64,000 bases of DNA from Pseudalkalibacillus sp. SCS-8 (GCF_040126055.1 NZ_CP143541.1:744001-808000), one strand, 5' to 3'. Counted from the first letter of the stretch, positions 16,096 through 25,220 are shown. The notes: a model not told the origin generated them from the sequence alone. Numbers and translations: made by a program.

Positions 16096-17433
16096 ATGGC
16101 ACAACAAGAGCAATGGACATCTAAACTCACATTCATACTAGCTGCAGCAGGATCCGCAATCGGACTCGGCGCCATTTGGAAATTCCCTTATGTTGCTGGG
16201 ACAAGCGGGGGAGGAGCCTTTTTCCTTGTATTCTTACTCTTTACATTCCTTGTTGGTTTCCCACTGTTGCTCGCTGAATTTGTGATTGGACGAAGTACAC
16301 AGAAAGAAGCCATATCTGCCTATCGATCCATAGCCCCTGGTTGGGAATTCATCGGTCGTATCGGCGTTTTCACTGCATTCATTCTATTATCGTTTTATAG
16401 CGTCATCGGAGGTTGGATCCTCCTCTACTTCGGTGCCAGTATCACGGGATACGTTTCTGGTGTCGACAATTATGAACAATTATTCGGAACCATCATTTCC
16501 AACCCATGGACGGCTGTGGGTTCTCAGCTTGCATTTATCCTTTTGACAATTTTCGTGGTTGCCAAAGGCATTAAACAAGGTATTGAAAAAGCAAGCAAAT
16601 GGATGATGCCAGCCTTATTCATTCTTTTCATCATCCTCATTGCACGCTCTCTGACATTGGAGGGAGCAATGGAAGGGGTCCAATTCTTCCTTCAGCCAGA
16701 CTTCTCGAAGCTGACGTCTGAAGGAGTGTTGTTCGCACTTGGACAATCCTTCTTCTCTCTGAGCCTTGGTGTCTCAGTGATGGTGACATACAGCTCGTAC
16801 TTGTCTAAGACGGAAAGTCTCGGTCGATCAGCAACATCCATTGTTCTTATGAACATATTCATTACGGTCCTTTCCGGACTTGCGATCTTCCCGGCAGTCT
16901 TCTCATTTGGATTTGAGCCAACTGAAGGACCAGGACTGTTGTTCATCGTACTTCCATCGGTCTTTTCGGAAATGCCAGGAGGGACACTCTTCTTCATTGT
17001 ATTCTTGGCTCTGTTCCTTTTCGCGACATTGACATCAGCGTTCTCGATGCTTGAAATCATTGTTGCATCCGTATCGAAAAACGCAGGTCAACGCCGTTCG
17101 AAGTCTTCCTGGATTGTCGGTCTGACGATTTTTGCCGTAGGTATCCCTTCTGCACTTTCTTATGGATTACTTGCAGATGTGAAACTGTTCGACAAGACGA
17201 TCTTCGATTTAATGGACTACCTGGTCAGTAACATCATGCTACCGATTGGTGCATTATTGATTTCCATCTTCGTACCATTGAAGATGAAGCGTGAAGTATT
17301 GATTGAAGAATTGACTGACGGCAGCAGCCGCGGCAAGAAGCTTCTTGCGCTATGGCTCCTCGTCCTTAAATATTTCGTGCCGTTCTTGATCATCATCGTC
17401 TTCCTGGATGCACTCGGTGTATTCGGAGGATAA
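16096..17433 (+). CDS. sodium-dependent amino acid transporter, NSS family
   Basis: Membrane symporter of 445 residues with about 11-12 predicted transmembrane segments. The N-terminal signature is intact: [23 protein letters not shown] in TM1, which lines the sodium and substrate sites in LeuT and MhsT. MhsT of Bacillus halodurans carries hydrophobic amino acids including aromatic ones; given the aromatic-acid genes around it, import of phenylalanine is a reasonable inference but not shown. The ATG follows CTGGAGG; a terminator ends the unit. Confidence 0.88.
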   Translation: MAQQEQWTSKLTFILAAAGSAIGLGAIWKFPYVAGTSGGGAFFLVFLLFTFLVGFPLLLAEFVIGRSTQKEAISAYRSIAPGWEFIGRIGVFTAFILLSFYSVIGGWILLYFGASITGYVSGVDNYEQLFGTIISNPWTAVGSQLAFILLTIFVVAKGIKQGIEKASKWMMPALFILFIILIARSLTLEGAMEGVQFFLQPDFSKLTSEGVLFALGQSFFSLSLGVSVMVTYSSYLSKTESLGRSATSIVLMNIFITVLSGLAIFPAVFSFGFEPTEGPGLLFIVLPSVFSEMPGGTLFFIVFLALFLFATLTSAFSMLEIIVASVSKNAGQRRSKSSWIVGLTIFAVGIPSALSYGLLADVKLFDKTIFDLMDYLVSNIMLPIGALLISIFVPLKMKREVLIEELTDGSSRGKKLLALWLLVLKYFVPFLIIIVFLDALGVFGG

Positions 17434-17450
17434 TTGAAGATTGGATGTGT

Positions 17451-17481
17451 AAAAAGCAGCTGGCGATCAGCTGCTTTTTTC
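17451..17481 (+). terminator. terminator after the NSS transporter
   Basis: AAAAAGCAGCTG, loop GCGAT, CAGCTGC and a T-run. Strong. Confidence 0.9.
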
Positions 17482-17510
17482 TTTTATGAGAGTAGTAAAT
17501 AGGTACTGAA

Positions 17511-17622
17511 TTCAGGAATTATCTGCACTGTTTCAGGAATTCGTACAAAAATTCAGGAATCCCATGCACGTTTTCAGGAATCCCGACCAAAATTTCAGGA
17601 ATCCGCTCCATATTTTCAGGAA
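17511..17622. repeat. periodic array, core TTCAGGAAT, six copies
   Basis: TTCAGGAAT copies start at 17511, 17532, 17552, 17573, 17594 and 17614, giving spacings of 21, 20, 21, 21 and 20 bp. The sequence between copies is not conserved. It lies between the NSS terminator and the SDR gene. Confidence 0.9.
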
Positions 17623-17742
17623 TTCACAGCCACAGGCCGGGTTGCACCTCCAAATTTAGCTCAGGATTCGAATGTTTGGGTAGACTTGTAGTACAATAAG
17701 GGCGACAACATAGAATGTAGCCCGAGAAAGGAGAATTCATTG

Positions 17743-18462
17743 ATGCTAAATGAAAAGGTAGCCGTTGTAACTGGTGCATCAAGAGGTGCTGGTAAGGCCA
17801 TCGCAACAAGATTCATGTCAGAAGGTGCGAAGCTTGCGATCATCGGCTCTTCCGAACAAATCCATGAAACCGGAAAAGAGCTTGAGGAGAACGGTGCAGA
17901 AGTACTCAGCCTCCAGGCAGATGTTTCAGATGAACAACAAGTCGAACAAGCGATGAAACAAACGATTGAGAAATACGGAAAAATAGATATTCTCGTAAAC
18001 AATGCTGGAATTGGATTCTTCAAAACCGTCGAGGAAACGACTGTAGAGGAATGGGACAAGGTGTTTGCCGTTAATACGAAAGGGGTCTTCCTTACAACCC
18101 GTGCTGTACTCCCATACATGAAAAAGGAGAAAGCAGGTACGATTGTTACGATTTCATCGGATGTTGGAAGAAGAGCGATAGCGAACGGCTCCGCCTATAC
18201 GGCGACAAAATATGCGGTCCAAGGCTTCATCGGATCGGTCGCTCAGGAAGTGAAGGAGTATGGCATCCGAATGGGAACGGTCAATCCAGGAGCAATCGAC
18301 ACCTATTTTGGCGGTTCTAAACAAGGTGAGACCCATAAGGAAGATTGGTTGAAGGTTGATGACATCGCAGAGGCTGTTTGTTATATGGCATCTGCCGGGA
18401 AGCATATGGTCGTTGACGAGATCATGCTCCACCCACTCTCCCAGGAATATCCAAGAGCATAA
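17743..18462 (+). CDS. short-chain dehydrogenase/reductase
   Basis: NAD(P)-dependent SDR of 239 residues, FabG-like. Cofactor motif TGASRGAG near the N-terminus, NNAG in LVNNAGIGFF, catalytic Ser in ISSDVG and the YxxxK motif (YTATK). The C-terminal third is short, ending in LHPLSQEYPRA, so substrate cannot be read. I prefer ATG 17743 over TTG 17740 because AAAGGAG is 9 bases upstream. It stands alone with its own terminator. Confidence 0.87.
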   Translation: MLNEKVAVVTGASRGAGKAIATRFMSEGAKLAIIGSSEQIHETGKELEENGAEVLSLQADVSDEQQVEQAMKQTIEKYGKIDILVNNAGIGFFKTVEETTVEEWDKVFAVNTKGVFLTTRAVLPYMKKEKAGTIVTISSDVGRRAIANGSAYTATKYAVQGFIGSVAQEVKEYGIRMGTVNPGAIDTYFGGSKQGETHKEDWLKVDDIAEAVCYMASAGKHMVVDEIMLHPLSQEYPRA

Positions 18463-18487
18463 CGGAAGAATTTCATACACATCAAGG

Positions 18488-18533
18488 GATGACCCAAGCT
18501 GTACGTTACGTACGTTCAGGGTCATCTTTTTTT
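18488..18533 (+). terminator. terminator after the SDR gene
   Basis: GATGACCC (18488-18495) pairs with GGGTCATC (18519-18526), then seven T. The loop holds a second small palindrome (TACGTTACGTA). Confidence 0.9.
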
Positions 18534-18587
18534 ATGGCAATCCTTTCATGACAAGGGCTCAAACGCCTGGGGCAGCCTTTCGTTACA

Positions 18588-18632
18588 TTGCTTTTTATTT
18601 AACAAAATGATATTATATCGTTAAATAAACGT
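18588..18632 (+). promoter_or_regulatory. promoter of the thioesterase/dehydrogenase unit with the paaA-type operator
   Basis: TTGCTT (18588-18593), 17 bp, TATTAT (18611-18616). Immediately after comes TCGTTAAATAAACGTCA (18618-18634), sharing 14 consecutive bases (CGTTAAATAAACGT) with the paaA operator and placed at the same distance from the -10. Combining both sites gives a perfect palindrome TGACGTT-AAATA-AACGTCA. This implies one repressor for both promoters. Confidence 0.75.
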
Positions 18633-18697
18633 CATATTGTATAAGAATGATACGCGTGAAATAAAACGATGGAATGAAGCAAAAGGGGGCGGAAAAT

Positions 18698-19093
18698 TTG
18701 AAGCCAGGAATGGAAGTCGGGCAAAAAGCGACAATAACCGCTAAAGTGACACCGGAAATGTTTGCGCAGTTTGAAGGTAACGTTGTCCATCCAGCTTATT
18801 CGACGGTCTCGATGGTTTATCACATGGAATGGGCGGCGCGACAGATCATCCTTCCGTATCTTGAAGATCATGAAGAAGGAATCGGTGGGGGCGTTTCAGC
18901 GAGACATCTGAATCCGACACCGGAGGGCAGTGAAATCACGGTAACAGCGACTCTACGAGAACTAAAGGGTAAAGCTGTCATTTGTGACCTCGAGGTCCGA
19001 AACGAGAAAGAAAAAATCGGTGAAGGGGAAGTTACACAATACATCCTGCCGCGAGAGATGATCCAGGGAAAAATCGAATCCATGAAAGTTTGA
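18698..19093 (+). CDS. hotdog-fold thioesterase, FlK-like
   Basis: A 131-residue single hotdog domain resembling FlK, the fluoroacetyl-CoA thioesterase. The FlK triad Thr/Glu/His can be placed: Ser-Thr in HPAYSTVSM, Glu in HMEWAARQ, His in SARHLNPTPEGS. A plausible job is releasing CoA from phenylacetyl-CoA or trapped pathway esters, the role PaaI plays in E. coli; this is inferred from the operator shared with paaA. I start at TTG 18698 because AAAGGGGGCGG precedes it and FlK starts at the equivalent KPGMEVG; ATG 18674 has no ribosome site. Confidence 0.75.
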   Translation: MKPGMEVGQKATITAKVTPEMFAQFEGNVVHPAYSTVSMVYHMEWAARQIILPYLEDHEEGIGGGVSARHLNPTPEGSEITVTATLRELKGKAVICDLEVRNEKEKIGEGEVTQYILPREMIQGKIESMKV

Positions 19094-19118
19094 TCCACGT
19101 TTTTTATTTGTGATTTTA

Positions 19119-19132
19119 TGAAAGCGTTTACT
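19119..19132. promoter_or_regulatory. consensus cre site upstream of the amino acid dehydrogenase
   Basis: TGAAAGCGTTTACT matches TGWAARCGYTWNCW at all 14 positions, 43 bases before the dehydrogenase start and 26 bases after the thioesterase stop. CcpA binding would limit transcription into the dehydrogenase operon in sugar-rich conditions. Confidence 0.75.
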
Positions 19133-19174
19133 AGTTAGAAATTTTGAAAGATTAATAGTATTGGGGGATGCAGC

Positions 19175-20275
19175 ATGTTTGAACGCATTAATGAGCATGA
19201 GCAATTGCTGTTTTGTAATGATGAACATACAGGGTTGAAGGCGATCATCGCCATACATAATACGACACTCGGTCCGGCATTGGGCGGTTGCCGGATGCGC
19301 CCGTATAAATCCACGGATGAGGCGATTGAAGATGTCTTGCGTCTGTCAAAAGGGATGACGTACAAGTGTGCGGCAGCAGACGTCGATTTTGGAGGCGGTA
19401 AAGCGGTCATTATCGGTGATCCTCTCAAAGAACGTTCACCGGAATTGTTCCGTGCGTTCGGTCAATTCGTCGACTCGCTGAATGGACGCTTTTATACAGG
19501 AACGGACATGGGGACAACGCCGAATGATTTCGTTCATGCGTTAAAAGAAACGAACTGCATCGTCGGTGTTCCTGAGGAGTATGGTGGGAGCGGAGATTCT
19601 TCTGTCCCGACAGCTGAAGGGGTTTTATATGGTCTGAAAGCGACGAACAACGTGTTGTTCGGGTCTGAGGACCTTTCAGGTAAGACGTACTCCATCCAGG
19701 GTCTCGGAAAGGTCGGCTTCAAGGTTGCTGAACAGCTTCTAGAAGCGGGAGCAGATATCTACGTGACTGACATCAATGAAAAAGCGATCCAGCAGATCGT
19801 TGATAAAGCCGAGCTCATGAAAGGCAACGTGAAAGTCGTTGAAGGAGACGAGATTTACAGTGTTCCAGCAGATGTCTTCATTCCGTGCGCGTTGGGCGGG
19901 ATCATTAATGATGAAACGATCGAACATCTGAAAGTGAAAGCTGTTGTCGGATCAGCGAACAACCAGCTGCTGCGAAACGAACACGGGACATTTTTACAAG
20001 AAAGAGGCATTCTTTATGCGCCTGACTATATCGTAAATGCGGGTGGACTCATTCAGGTATCGGATGAGCTTTATACGCCGAATAAAGCCCGTGTCCTGGC
20101 AAAAACGAGAGCAATCTATGACACGCTTTTGGAAATCTATCAACAGTCCAGGGAAAAATCCATTTCCACTGCGGATGCAGCTGATGAGTTTTGTAAGAAT
20201 CGAATCGAGAGCAGACGTAAGCGAAACAGCTTCTTCAGTCATGATAAACGACCAAAATGGAACGTACGTTACTAA
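19175..20275 (+). CDS. Glu/Leu/Phe/Val dehydrogenase family, phenylalanine dehydrogenase-type
   Basis: NAD-dependent oxidative deaminase of 366 residues. Catalytic Lys positions lie in [24 protein letters not shown]; the Rossmann motif is QGLGKVG. Details match phenylalanine rather than leucine dehydrogenases as I remember them: [17 protein letters not shown], and GSANNQL where leucine enzymes have GSALNQL; one PheDH Asn after DMGT is Thr here. It is therefore likely to make phenylpyruvate, although branched-chain substrates are not excluded, and automatic annotation would probably say leucine dehydrogenase. It leads the 2-oxoacid dehydrogenase genes, with E1 alpha 11 bases downstream. Confidence 0.8.
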   Translation: MFERINEHEQLLFCNDEHTGLKAIIAIHNTTLGPALGGCRMRPYKSTDEAIEDVLRLSKGMTYKCAAADVDFGGGKAVIIGDPLKERSPELFRAFGQFVDSLNGRFYTGTDMGTTPNDFVHALKETNCIVGVPEEYGGSGDSSVPTAEGVLYGLKATNNVLFGSEDLSGKTYSIQGLGKVGFKVAEQLLEAGADIYVTDINEKAIQQIVDKAELMKGNVKVVEGDEIYSVPADVFIPCALGGIINDETIEHLKVKAVVGSANNQLLRNEHGTFLQERGILYAPDYIVNAGGLIQVSDELYTPNKARVLAKTRAIYDTLLEIYQQSREKSISTADAADEFCKNRIESRRKRNSFFSHDKRPKWNVRY

Positions 20276-20286
20276 GGAGGGGTCTT

Positions 20287-21354
20287 ATGGAAACGCAATT
20301 TCCGATGAAGCAGATCTTAAATGAAGATGGAATCGTCGTCAATTCCGAGTATGAAAGCCAAATGACGGAGGAACTGACGAAAGAGCTTTATGTCATGATG
20401 TTACGAGCACGTATGTTTGACCGAAAAAGTGTCAACCTGCAGCGTCAAGGACGGATCGGTACGTATGTCCCGTTCGAGGGTCAAGAGGCAGCACAAGTCG
20501 GAAGTTCACTCGTCCTGGAAGAAGGCGACTGGATGTTCCCGACATACCGTGACCACGGAGCAACGTTGACTTACGGTCACTCTGCGCGAAATCTGTTTTT
20601 ATACTGGAAGGGCTATCCGATGGGCTGTGTGCCGCCGGAAGGAAAGAACATCTTCCCGCCAGCTGTACCGATCGCTTCCCAGCTCCTTCATGCGACAGGT
20701 GCGGCATGGGCAGAGCAAATGAAAGGAACAGATCGCGGCTCGATCGTCTATTTTGGTGACGGAGCGACTTCCGAAGGAGACTTCCATGAAGGGCTCAATT
20801 TTGCAAGCGTATACAATGCCCCGGTCGTCTTTTTCAACCAAAACAACGGGTTTGCAATTTCAGTACCAACCGAAAAGCAAATGAAATCGAAGACGATTGC
20901 ACAAAAAGCAGTCGCATATGATATCCCAGGTGTCCGCCTCGACGGCAACGATATCTTTGTCGTTTATTTTGAAACGAAGAAAGCGATGGATCGTGCACGA
21001 CGCGGTGAAGGGCCGACGTTGATCGAAGCGGTGACATACCGTTACGGCGCGCATACGACAGCGGACGATCCAAGCAAATACCGTGACCAGGAAGAAAGCA
21101 AGCGTCGTCGGGAAACGACAGATCCACTTCTTCGTCTCGAGCGCTATTTGCAAAACAAAGGATACTTCGAGGAGTCATGGAAAGCACAAGTGGAAGAAGA
21201 GATTACGAAAGAAATCGAGAAAGCGGTCGAGGATATGGAAGCATACGGACCAGCAGAACCGTCCGATATGTTCACCCATGTGTTCGAAACGCCTACTTGG
21301 TCGGTTCAGGATCAGTATGATGCATTCAAGGCTCGCGTAAAGGAGGAAGTATAG
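20287..21354 (+). CDS. 2-oxoacid dehydrogenase E1 component, alpha subunit
   Basis: Thiamine-diphosphate-dependent decarboxylase subunit, 355 residues. The TPP motif GDGATSEGDFHEGLNFA...NN is complete (VYFGDGATSEGD to FFNQNNGFAI), and the phosphorylation-loop region YRYGAHTTADDPSKYR is present. Resembles both pyruvate and branched-chain E1 alpha. In B. subtilis the bkd operon carries ptb, bcd and buk upstream; here neither ptb nor buk is present, and the partner is a PheDH-type enzyme, so phenylpyruvate may be the substrate. The ATG follows AAGGAGGGG; the next gene begins directly after the stop. Confidence 0.87.
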   Translation: METQFPMKQILNEDGIVVNSEYESQMTEELTKELYVMMLRARMFDRKSVNLQRQGRIGTYVPFEGQEAAQVGSSLVLEEGDWMFPTYRDHGATLTYGHSARNLFLYWKGYPMGCVPPEGKNIFPPAVPIASQLLHATGAAWAEQMKGTDRGSIVYFGDGATSEGDFHEGLNFASVYNAPVVFFNQNNGFAISVPTEKQMKSKTIAQKAVAYDIPGVRLDGNDIFVVYFETKKAMDRARRGEGPTLIEAVTYRYGAHTTADDPSKYRDQEESKRRRETTDPLLRLERYLQNKGYFEESWKAQVEEEITKEIEKAVEDMEAYGPAEPSDMFTHVFETPTWSVQDQYDAFKARVKEEV

Positions 21355-22353
21355 ATGAGTACAGCCGTTAAAACTCAGAAACTGACAATGGTACAAGCGA
21401 TTACGGATGCGATGGCGACGATGATGCGTGAGCACGATGACATCCTTGTCCTCGGTGAAGACGTCGGAAAGAACGGAGGCGTATTCCGTGCAACAGATGG
21501 ACTGGAAGCTGAATTCGGTGAAAAGCGTGTCATCGATACACCACTCGCTGAATCCGGAATCATCGGTACGTCAATCGGCCTTGCGATGAATGGCTTCCGT
21601 CCGATAGCGGAAATGCAGTTCCTTGGATTCATCTATCCTGCATTCAATCAGATTATGACGCATGCTTCACGAATTCGATCTCGTACGCTAGGGACTTTTA
21701 CGGTACCTATGGTCATTCGTGCGCCATTCGGAGCTGGTGTACGTGCACCTGAAATCCACTCAGACAGTGTTGAAGCACTTTTCACACATATGCCAGGTAT
21801 CAAGGTCGTTATTCCATCCAACGCATATGATGCGAAGGGCCTTCTCATTGCGAGTATTGAGGATCCTGATCCAGTGCTGTTCCTTGAGCCGATGCGCTGC
21901 TACCGTTCTCACAAGCTGGAAGTTCCGGAAGAGAAGTATACCGTTGAAATCGGTAAAGGTGCTCGTCTACAGGAAGGTGACGATATCACGTTGATTGCCT
22001 GGGGAGCGATGGTCGACGTGATCAAGAAGGCAGCGAAGGAAATTGAAGAGGAAGAAGGCATCCACTGTGACGTCCTCGACCTGCGCACACTTTATCCGAT
22101 GGACCGAGATCTGATTGCCGAATCCGTTCAAAAGACGGGACGAGCAGTCATCGTACACGAAGCGCCAGGCACAGGCGGTGTCGGGAACGACGTTGTTTCG
22201 CTCATCAACGATACGTCATTCTTATACATGCGCGCACCGATCAAGCGTGTAACCGGACACGATACACCCGTACCGATGTGTGCGATTGAAGATGACTATT
22301 TACCGAATGCAGACCGAGTCAAGCAAGCGATTATCGAAACTGTACGTTTCTAA
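21355..22353 (+). CDS. 2-oxoacid dehydrogenase E1 component, beta subunit
   Basis: Partner of E1 alpha in the alpha2beta2 decarboxylase, 332 residues and full length. Landmarks: LGEDVGKNGGVFRATDGL, the DTPLAESGIIGTSIGLAMNG segment, MVIRAPFG, HSDSVEALFTHMPGIKVVIPSN, and the C-terminal TGRAVIVHEAP transketolase domain. The ATG directly abuts the E1 alpha stop, and the upstream gene ends in AAAGGAGGAAG, which serves as its ribosome site. This gives tight coupling for equal subunit amounts. Confidence 0.9.
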   Translation: MSTAVKTQKLTMVQAITDAMATMMREHDDILVLGEDVGKNGGVFRATDGLEAEFGEKRVIDTPLAESGIIGTSIGLAMNGFRPIAEMQFLGFIYPAFNQIMTHASRIRSRTLGTFTVPMVIRAPFGAGVRAPEIHSDSVEALFTHMPGIKVVIPSNAYDAKGLLIASIEDPDPVLFLEPMRCYRSHKLEVPEEKYTVEIGKGARLQEGDDITLIAWGAMVDVIKKAAKEIEEEEGIHCDVLDLRTLYPMDRDLIAESVQKTGRAVIVHEAPGTGGVGNDVVSLINDTSFLYMRAPIKRVTGHDTPVPMCAIEDDYLPNADRVKQAIIETVRF

Positions 22354-22368
22354 GATAGGAGGAAGAAA

Positions 22369-23655
22369 ATGATTGAAGTAAAGCTCCACGACATTGGCGA
22401 AGGAATTACGGAAGGGGAGATTACACACTTTCATGTTTCTCCGGGGGATGCTGTCAAGATCGACCAACCACTCGTCGAGGTCCAAACGGACAAAGTGACA
22501 GCAGAACTGCCGTCTCCTGTCGCAGGTACGGTAAAAGAAATCAAAGCTTCGGAAGGAGAAGTCGTCACAGTCGGAACGACGATCATCCTTATTGAAAAAG
22601 AGGGTAGTGTCTCTGGCGGAGGTGGATCTTCTGATGCTCCTAAGGCGGAAGAAAAGCCGAAGAGCACGCATGCTGAAGAAGTGAAAAAGCAGCGTACCCA
22701 TACAGCTGTCCAAACGATGGAACGCCTGACACGTCGTGTGCTGGCGGCTCCATATACACGAAAAATCGCAAGGGACAATAACGTCGATATCGAGCAGATT
22801 GAAGGAACAGGCCCAGGAGGACGCGTGACCGAACAGGACGTATACACGTTCATCGACGGTGGCAGCAAGTCACAGCCTGTGTCTGAACCAGTGGCGGAAG
22901 AAACGGGCGGAAATTCAGTGGCTCAACAGCCTGTCTATAAGTCGCTTGAAGCGAAGGAAATTCCGTTCAAAGGCCGCCGCAAACAGATTGCGCAGAAAAT
23001 GACCCAATCCTTGTATACGATTCCGCACGTCTCTCATTTTGACGAGGTCGACCTTACGAATCTATTAGACTTGAAAAAATCGCTAAAAGCAGCGGATCCA
23101 GATGGATCAAAAGGCATGAACGTCTCTCTTGCAGCGTTTTTCGTAAAAGCCCTTCAATTGGCGTTGCGTGACTATCCGATCTTCAATGCGAAGCTCGATG
23201 AAGAGAACGAAGTCATCCGACTGGAAGGCGAAGTGAACATGGGTATTGCAACAGATGCAGATGATGGTCTGATCGTTCCAGTCGTGAAAAACGTCGAGCA
23301 AAAGTCGATTGCGACAATCAACAGTGAAATGAAGGATTTGATCCAGAAAGCGAAGACGAATAAGCTGAAGCCTTCTGAAATGAAAGGCGGAACGTTCACG
23401 ATCAGTAATGTCGGACCGCTTGGCAGTACTGGAGCGACGCCGATCATCAATCATCCTGAAGTCGGCTTGATGGCCTTCCATAAAACGAAAAAGATGCCAG
23501 TCGTCATCAATGATGAAATCGTGATCCGTTCAATCATGAATGTCTCAATGACGTTCGACCACCGAGTAGCGGACGGTGCGACTGCTGTCGCCTTCACGAA
23601 CCGTTTCATGCACTATATTGAGAACCCTGCAGCAATGACATTGGAGCTGATATAG
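22369..23655 (+). CDS. 2-oxoacid dehydrogenase E2 component (lipoyl acyltransferase)
   Basis: Core acyltransferase of the complex, 428 residues. Domains in order: one lipoyl domain (residues 1-78, lipoyl Lys in QTDKVTAEL), a Gly/Ser and charged linker, a peripheral-subunit-binding domain (about 123-160: APYTRKIARDNNVD to GGRVTEQDVYTF), a second linker, and the catalytic domain ending with the conserved DHRVADGA motif. The acyl group specificity cannot be read from the motifs. Lipoylation could be by the LplJ encoded at 450-1445. Confidence 0.9.
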   Translation: MIEVKLHDIGEGITEGEITHFHVSPGDAVKIDQPLVEVQTDKVTAELPSPVAGTVKEIKASEGEVVTVGTTIILIEKEGSVSGGGGSSDAPKAEEKPKSTHAEEVKKQRTHTAVQTMERLTRRVLAAPYTRKIARDNNVDIEQIEGTGPGGRVTEQDVYTFIDGGSKSQPVSEPVAEETGGNSVAQQPVYKSLEAKEIPFKGRRKQIAQKMTQSLYTIPHVSHFDEVDLTNLLDLKKSLKAADPDGSKGMNVSLAAFFVKALQLALRDYPIFNAKLDEENEVIRLEGEVNMGIATDADDGLIVPVVKNVEQKSIATINSEMKDLIQKAKTNKLKPSEMKGGTFTISNVGPLGSTGATPIINHPEVGLMAFHKTKKMPVVINDEIVIRSIMNVSMTFDHRVADGATAVAFTNRFMHYIENPAAMTLELI

Positions 23656-25101
23656 ATGGTTGTAGGTGAAGTGATTCAAGAACGCGAGCTAATCATCGTG
23701 GGAGGCGGACCTGGTGGCTATAACGCCGCCATCCGTGCCGCACAGCTCGGTTTGGAAGTGACATTGATTGAAAAAGGAGAACTCGGTGGCATCTGTTTGA
23801 GTAAGGGATGCATTCCGTCCAAGCTATTCGCTCATACAGCGGATAAGCTTTCGGATTGGAAGCATATGCAGCAGCTCGGAATTGAAGCCGGCGAGCCGAA
23901 CTTCAACATGGAACAGCACCGGAAATATATGAACCAGACGGTCTCTGGCTTGCAAAAAGGCGTCGAGGCGCTCTGCAAAGCGAACAAAATTGAAGTCATC
24001 AACGGTTCGGCATCTTTTATGACGGGTAACCGTATCGGAGTCGAATCCGGTGATACGTTCGAAATGTACAAATATGAGAAGGCGATCGTTGCAACAGGTG
24101 CATCTGTCCATGTTCCTGATGGAGTCGATTTGAGTGAAGAACGAGTCTACACCGCCCAAGACATCTACTCGATTGAAGCAATTCCGGAGCATCTCGTCAT
24201 TTATGGGTCTGACTACATTGCGCTTGAAGCGGCAACGAGCTTCAATGCACTTGGCGCAAAAGTGACGATTGTGCTGGATGGTGAAAGTGATCTCGGATTT
24301 GATCCGGACATCAACAAAGAGCTTAACCGTGTCTTGAAAAAGTCCAAAGTGAAGGTTGTTAAAGACAGCAGTTTGGATTCAGTGGAATCAAATGCAGATC
24401 AAGTCACACTCCACCTCATAAAAGGGGAGGAAAAAGTGACATTGGAAGGCAGCCACCTCCTCGTATCCGCTGGCTTCAGACCGAATACGAAGGAGTTAGG
24501 ACTGGACGCATTGAAGGTTGAGACCGATGACAACGGATTCCTTGTCGTGAACGAGCATAGTGAAACGAGTGCGCAAGGTGTATATGCAGTTGGGGATGTC
24601 ACGATCGGACCTGCTTTAGCGGTCAAAGCGATCAAGCAAGGGAAAGTAGCAGCAGAACACGCAGCTGGTCAGTCAACAGAATTGAATCTCCGCTATCTTC
24701 CGACTGTCGTCCACACGTCGACACCGATTGCTTATGCTGGTTTGACGGAAGAGGAAGCAAAGGCTGAAGGATTCGACGTGACTGCCGGTCAGTTCTCGAT
24801 GTCCGGAAATGGTTTTGCGAGTATAACAGGTAAAAAAGAAGGCCTCGTCAAGATCATCAAAGACAGTAAGACGGATCTCTTGCTTGGGGTTCATATGATC
24901 GGGCAAGGTGCGGTAGAAATGATTTCATCTGGCGTTACAGCATTAGAAATGGCAGCACGGGACGAAGACATCCTGTATCCATTCTACCCGCATCCAAGCT
25001 TCAACGAAGGATGGTTGGAAGCGCTCGAAAGCATGACTGGAACCGCAATCCACGTACCACCGAACAAACAACAGAAAAAAGACGCTCAACCGGTTGGATG
25101 A
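23656..25101 (+). CDS. dihydrolipoyl dehydrogenase (E3)
   Basis: FAD disulfide oxidoreductase of 481 residues that reoxidises the lipoyl groups. FAD motif GGGPGGYNAAIRAA; redox-active pair in GGICLSKGCIPSK; NAD domain around VIYGSDYIALEAA, where the usual GGGYIG is changed to GSDYIA; second FAD motif VYAVGDV; and a C-terminal His-Glu pair in HPHPSFNE-like context (YPHPSFNEGWLEA). It starts directly after the E2 stop. A dedicated E3 in the operon means the complex does not have to borrow the pyruvate dehydrogenase E3. Confidence 0.9.
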   Translation: MVVGEVIQERELIIVGGGPGGYNAAIRAAQLGLEVTLIEKGELGGICLSKGCIPSKLFAHTADKLSDWKHMQQLGIEAGEPNFNMEQHRKYMNQTVSGLQKGVEALCKANKIEVINGSASFMTGNRIGVESGDTFEMYKYEKAIVATGASVHVPDGVDLSEERVYTAQDIYSIEAIPEHLVIYGSDYIALEAATSFNALGAKVTIVLDGESDLGFDPDINKELNRVLKKSKVKVVKDSSLDSVESNADQVTLHLIKGEEKVTLEGSHLLVSAGFRPNTKELGLDALKVETDDNGFLVVNEHSETSAQGVYAVGDVTIGPALAVKAIKQGKVAAEHAAGQSTELNLRYLPTVVHTSTPIAYAGLTEEEAKAEGFDVTAGQFSMSGNGFASITGKKEGLVKIIKDSKTDLLLGVHMIGQGAVEMISSGVTALEMAARDEDILYPFYPHPSFNEGWLEALESMTGTAIHVPPNKQQKKDAQPVG

Positions 25102-25104
25102 GTT

Positions 25105-25136
25105 GAAAAAGAGGGTGGCGCAGGCCACCCTCTTCA
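25105..25136 (+). terminator. terminator of the dehydrogenase-complex operon
   Basis: AGAGGGTGGC, short loop, GCCACCCTCT followed by a T-rich tail, 4 bases after the E3 stop. Strong stem. Confidence 0.85.
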
Positions 25137-25150
25137 TATTTAAAATGTAA

Positions 25151-25220
25151 TTGGTCTATATTTTAGCGAATATACGTATAATTCTCGAAATATACGTATA
25201 AATCTCAGAATATGTTTATA
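25151..25220. repeat. periodic array, core TATACGTATAA, four units
   Basis: Blocks ending in TATA start at 25151, 25171, 25191 and 25211, exactly 20 bp apart; the middle two are identical TATACGTATA and the outer ones are degenerate. It lies between the convergent E3 and cupin-regulator genes. Confidence 0.8.

Noticed and set aside
19175-20275. Leucine dehydrogenase (bcd) of a standard bkd operon
   Set aside because: Motifs [10 protein letters not shown] and SANNQL fit phenylalanine dehydrogenase better, and ptb and buk are absent; kept only as an alternative.
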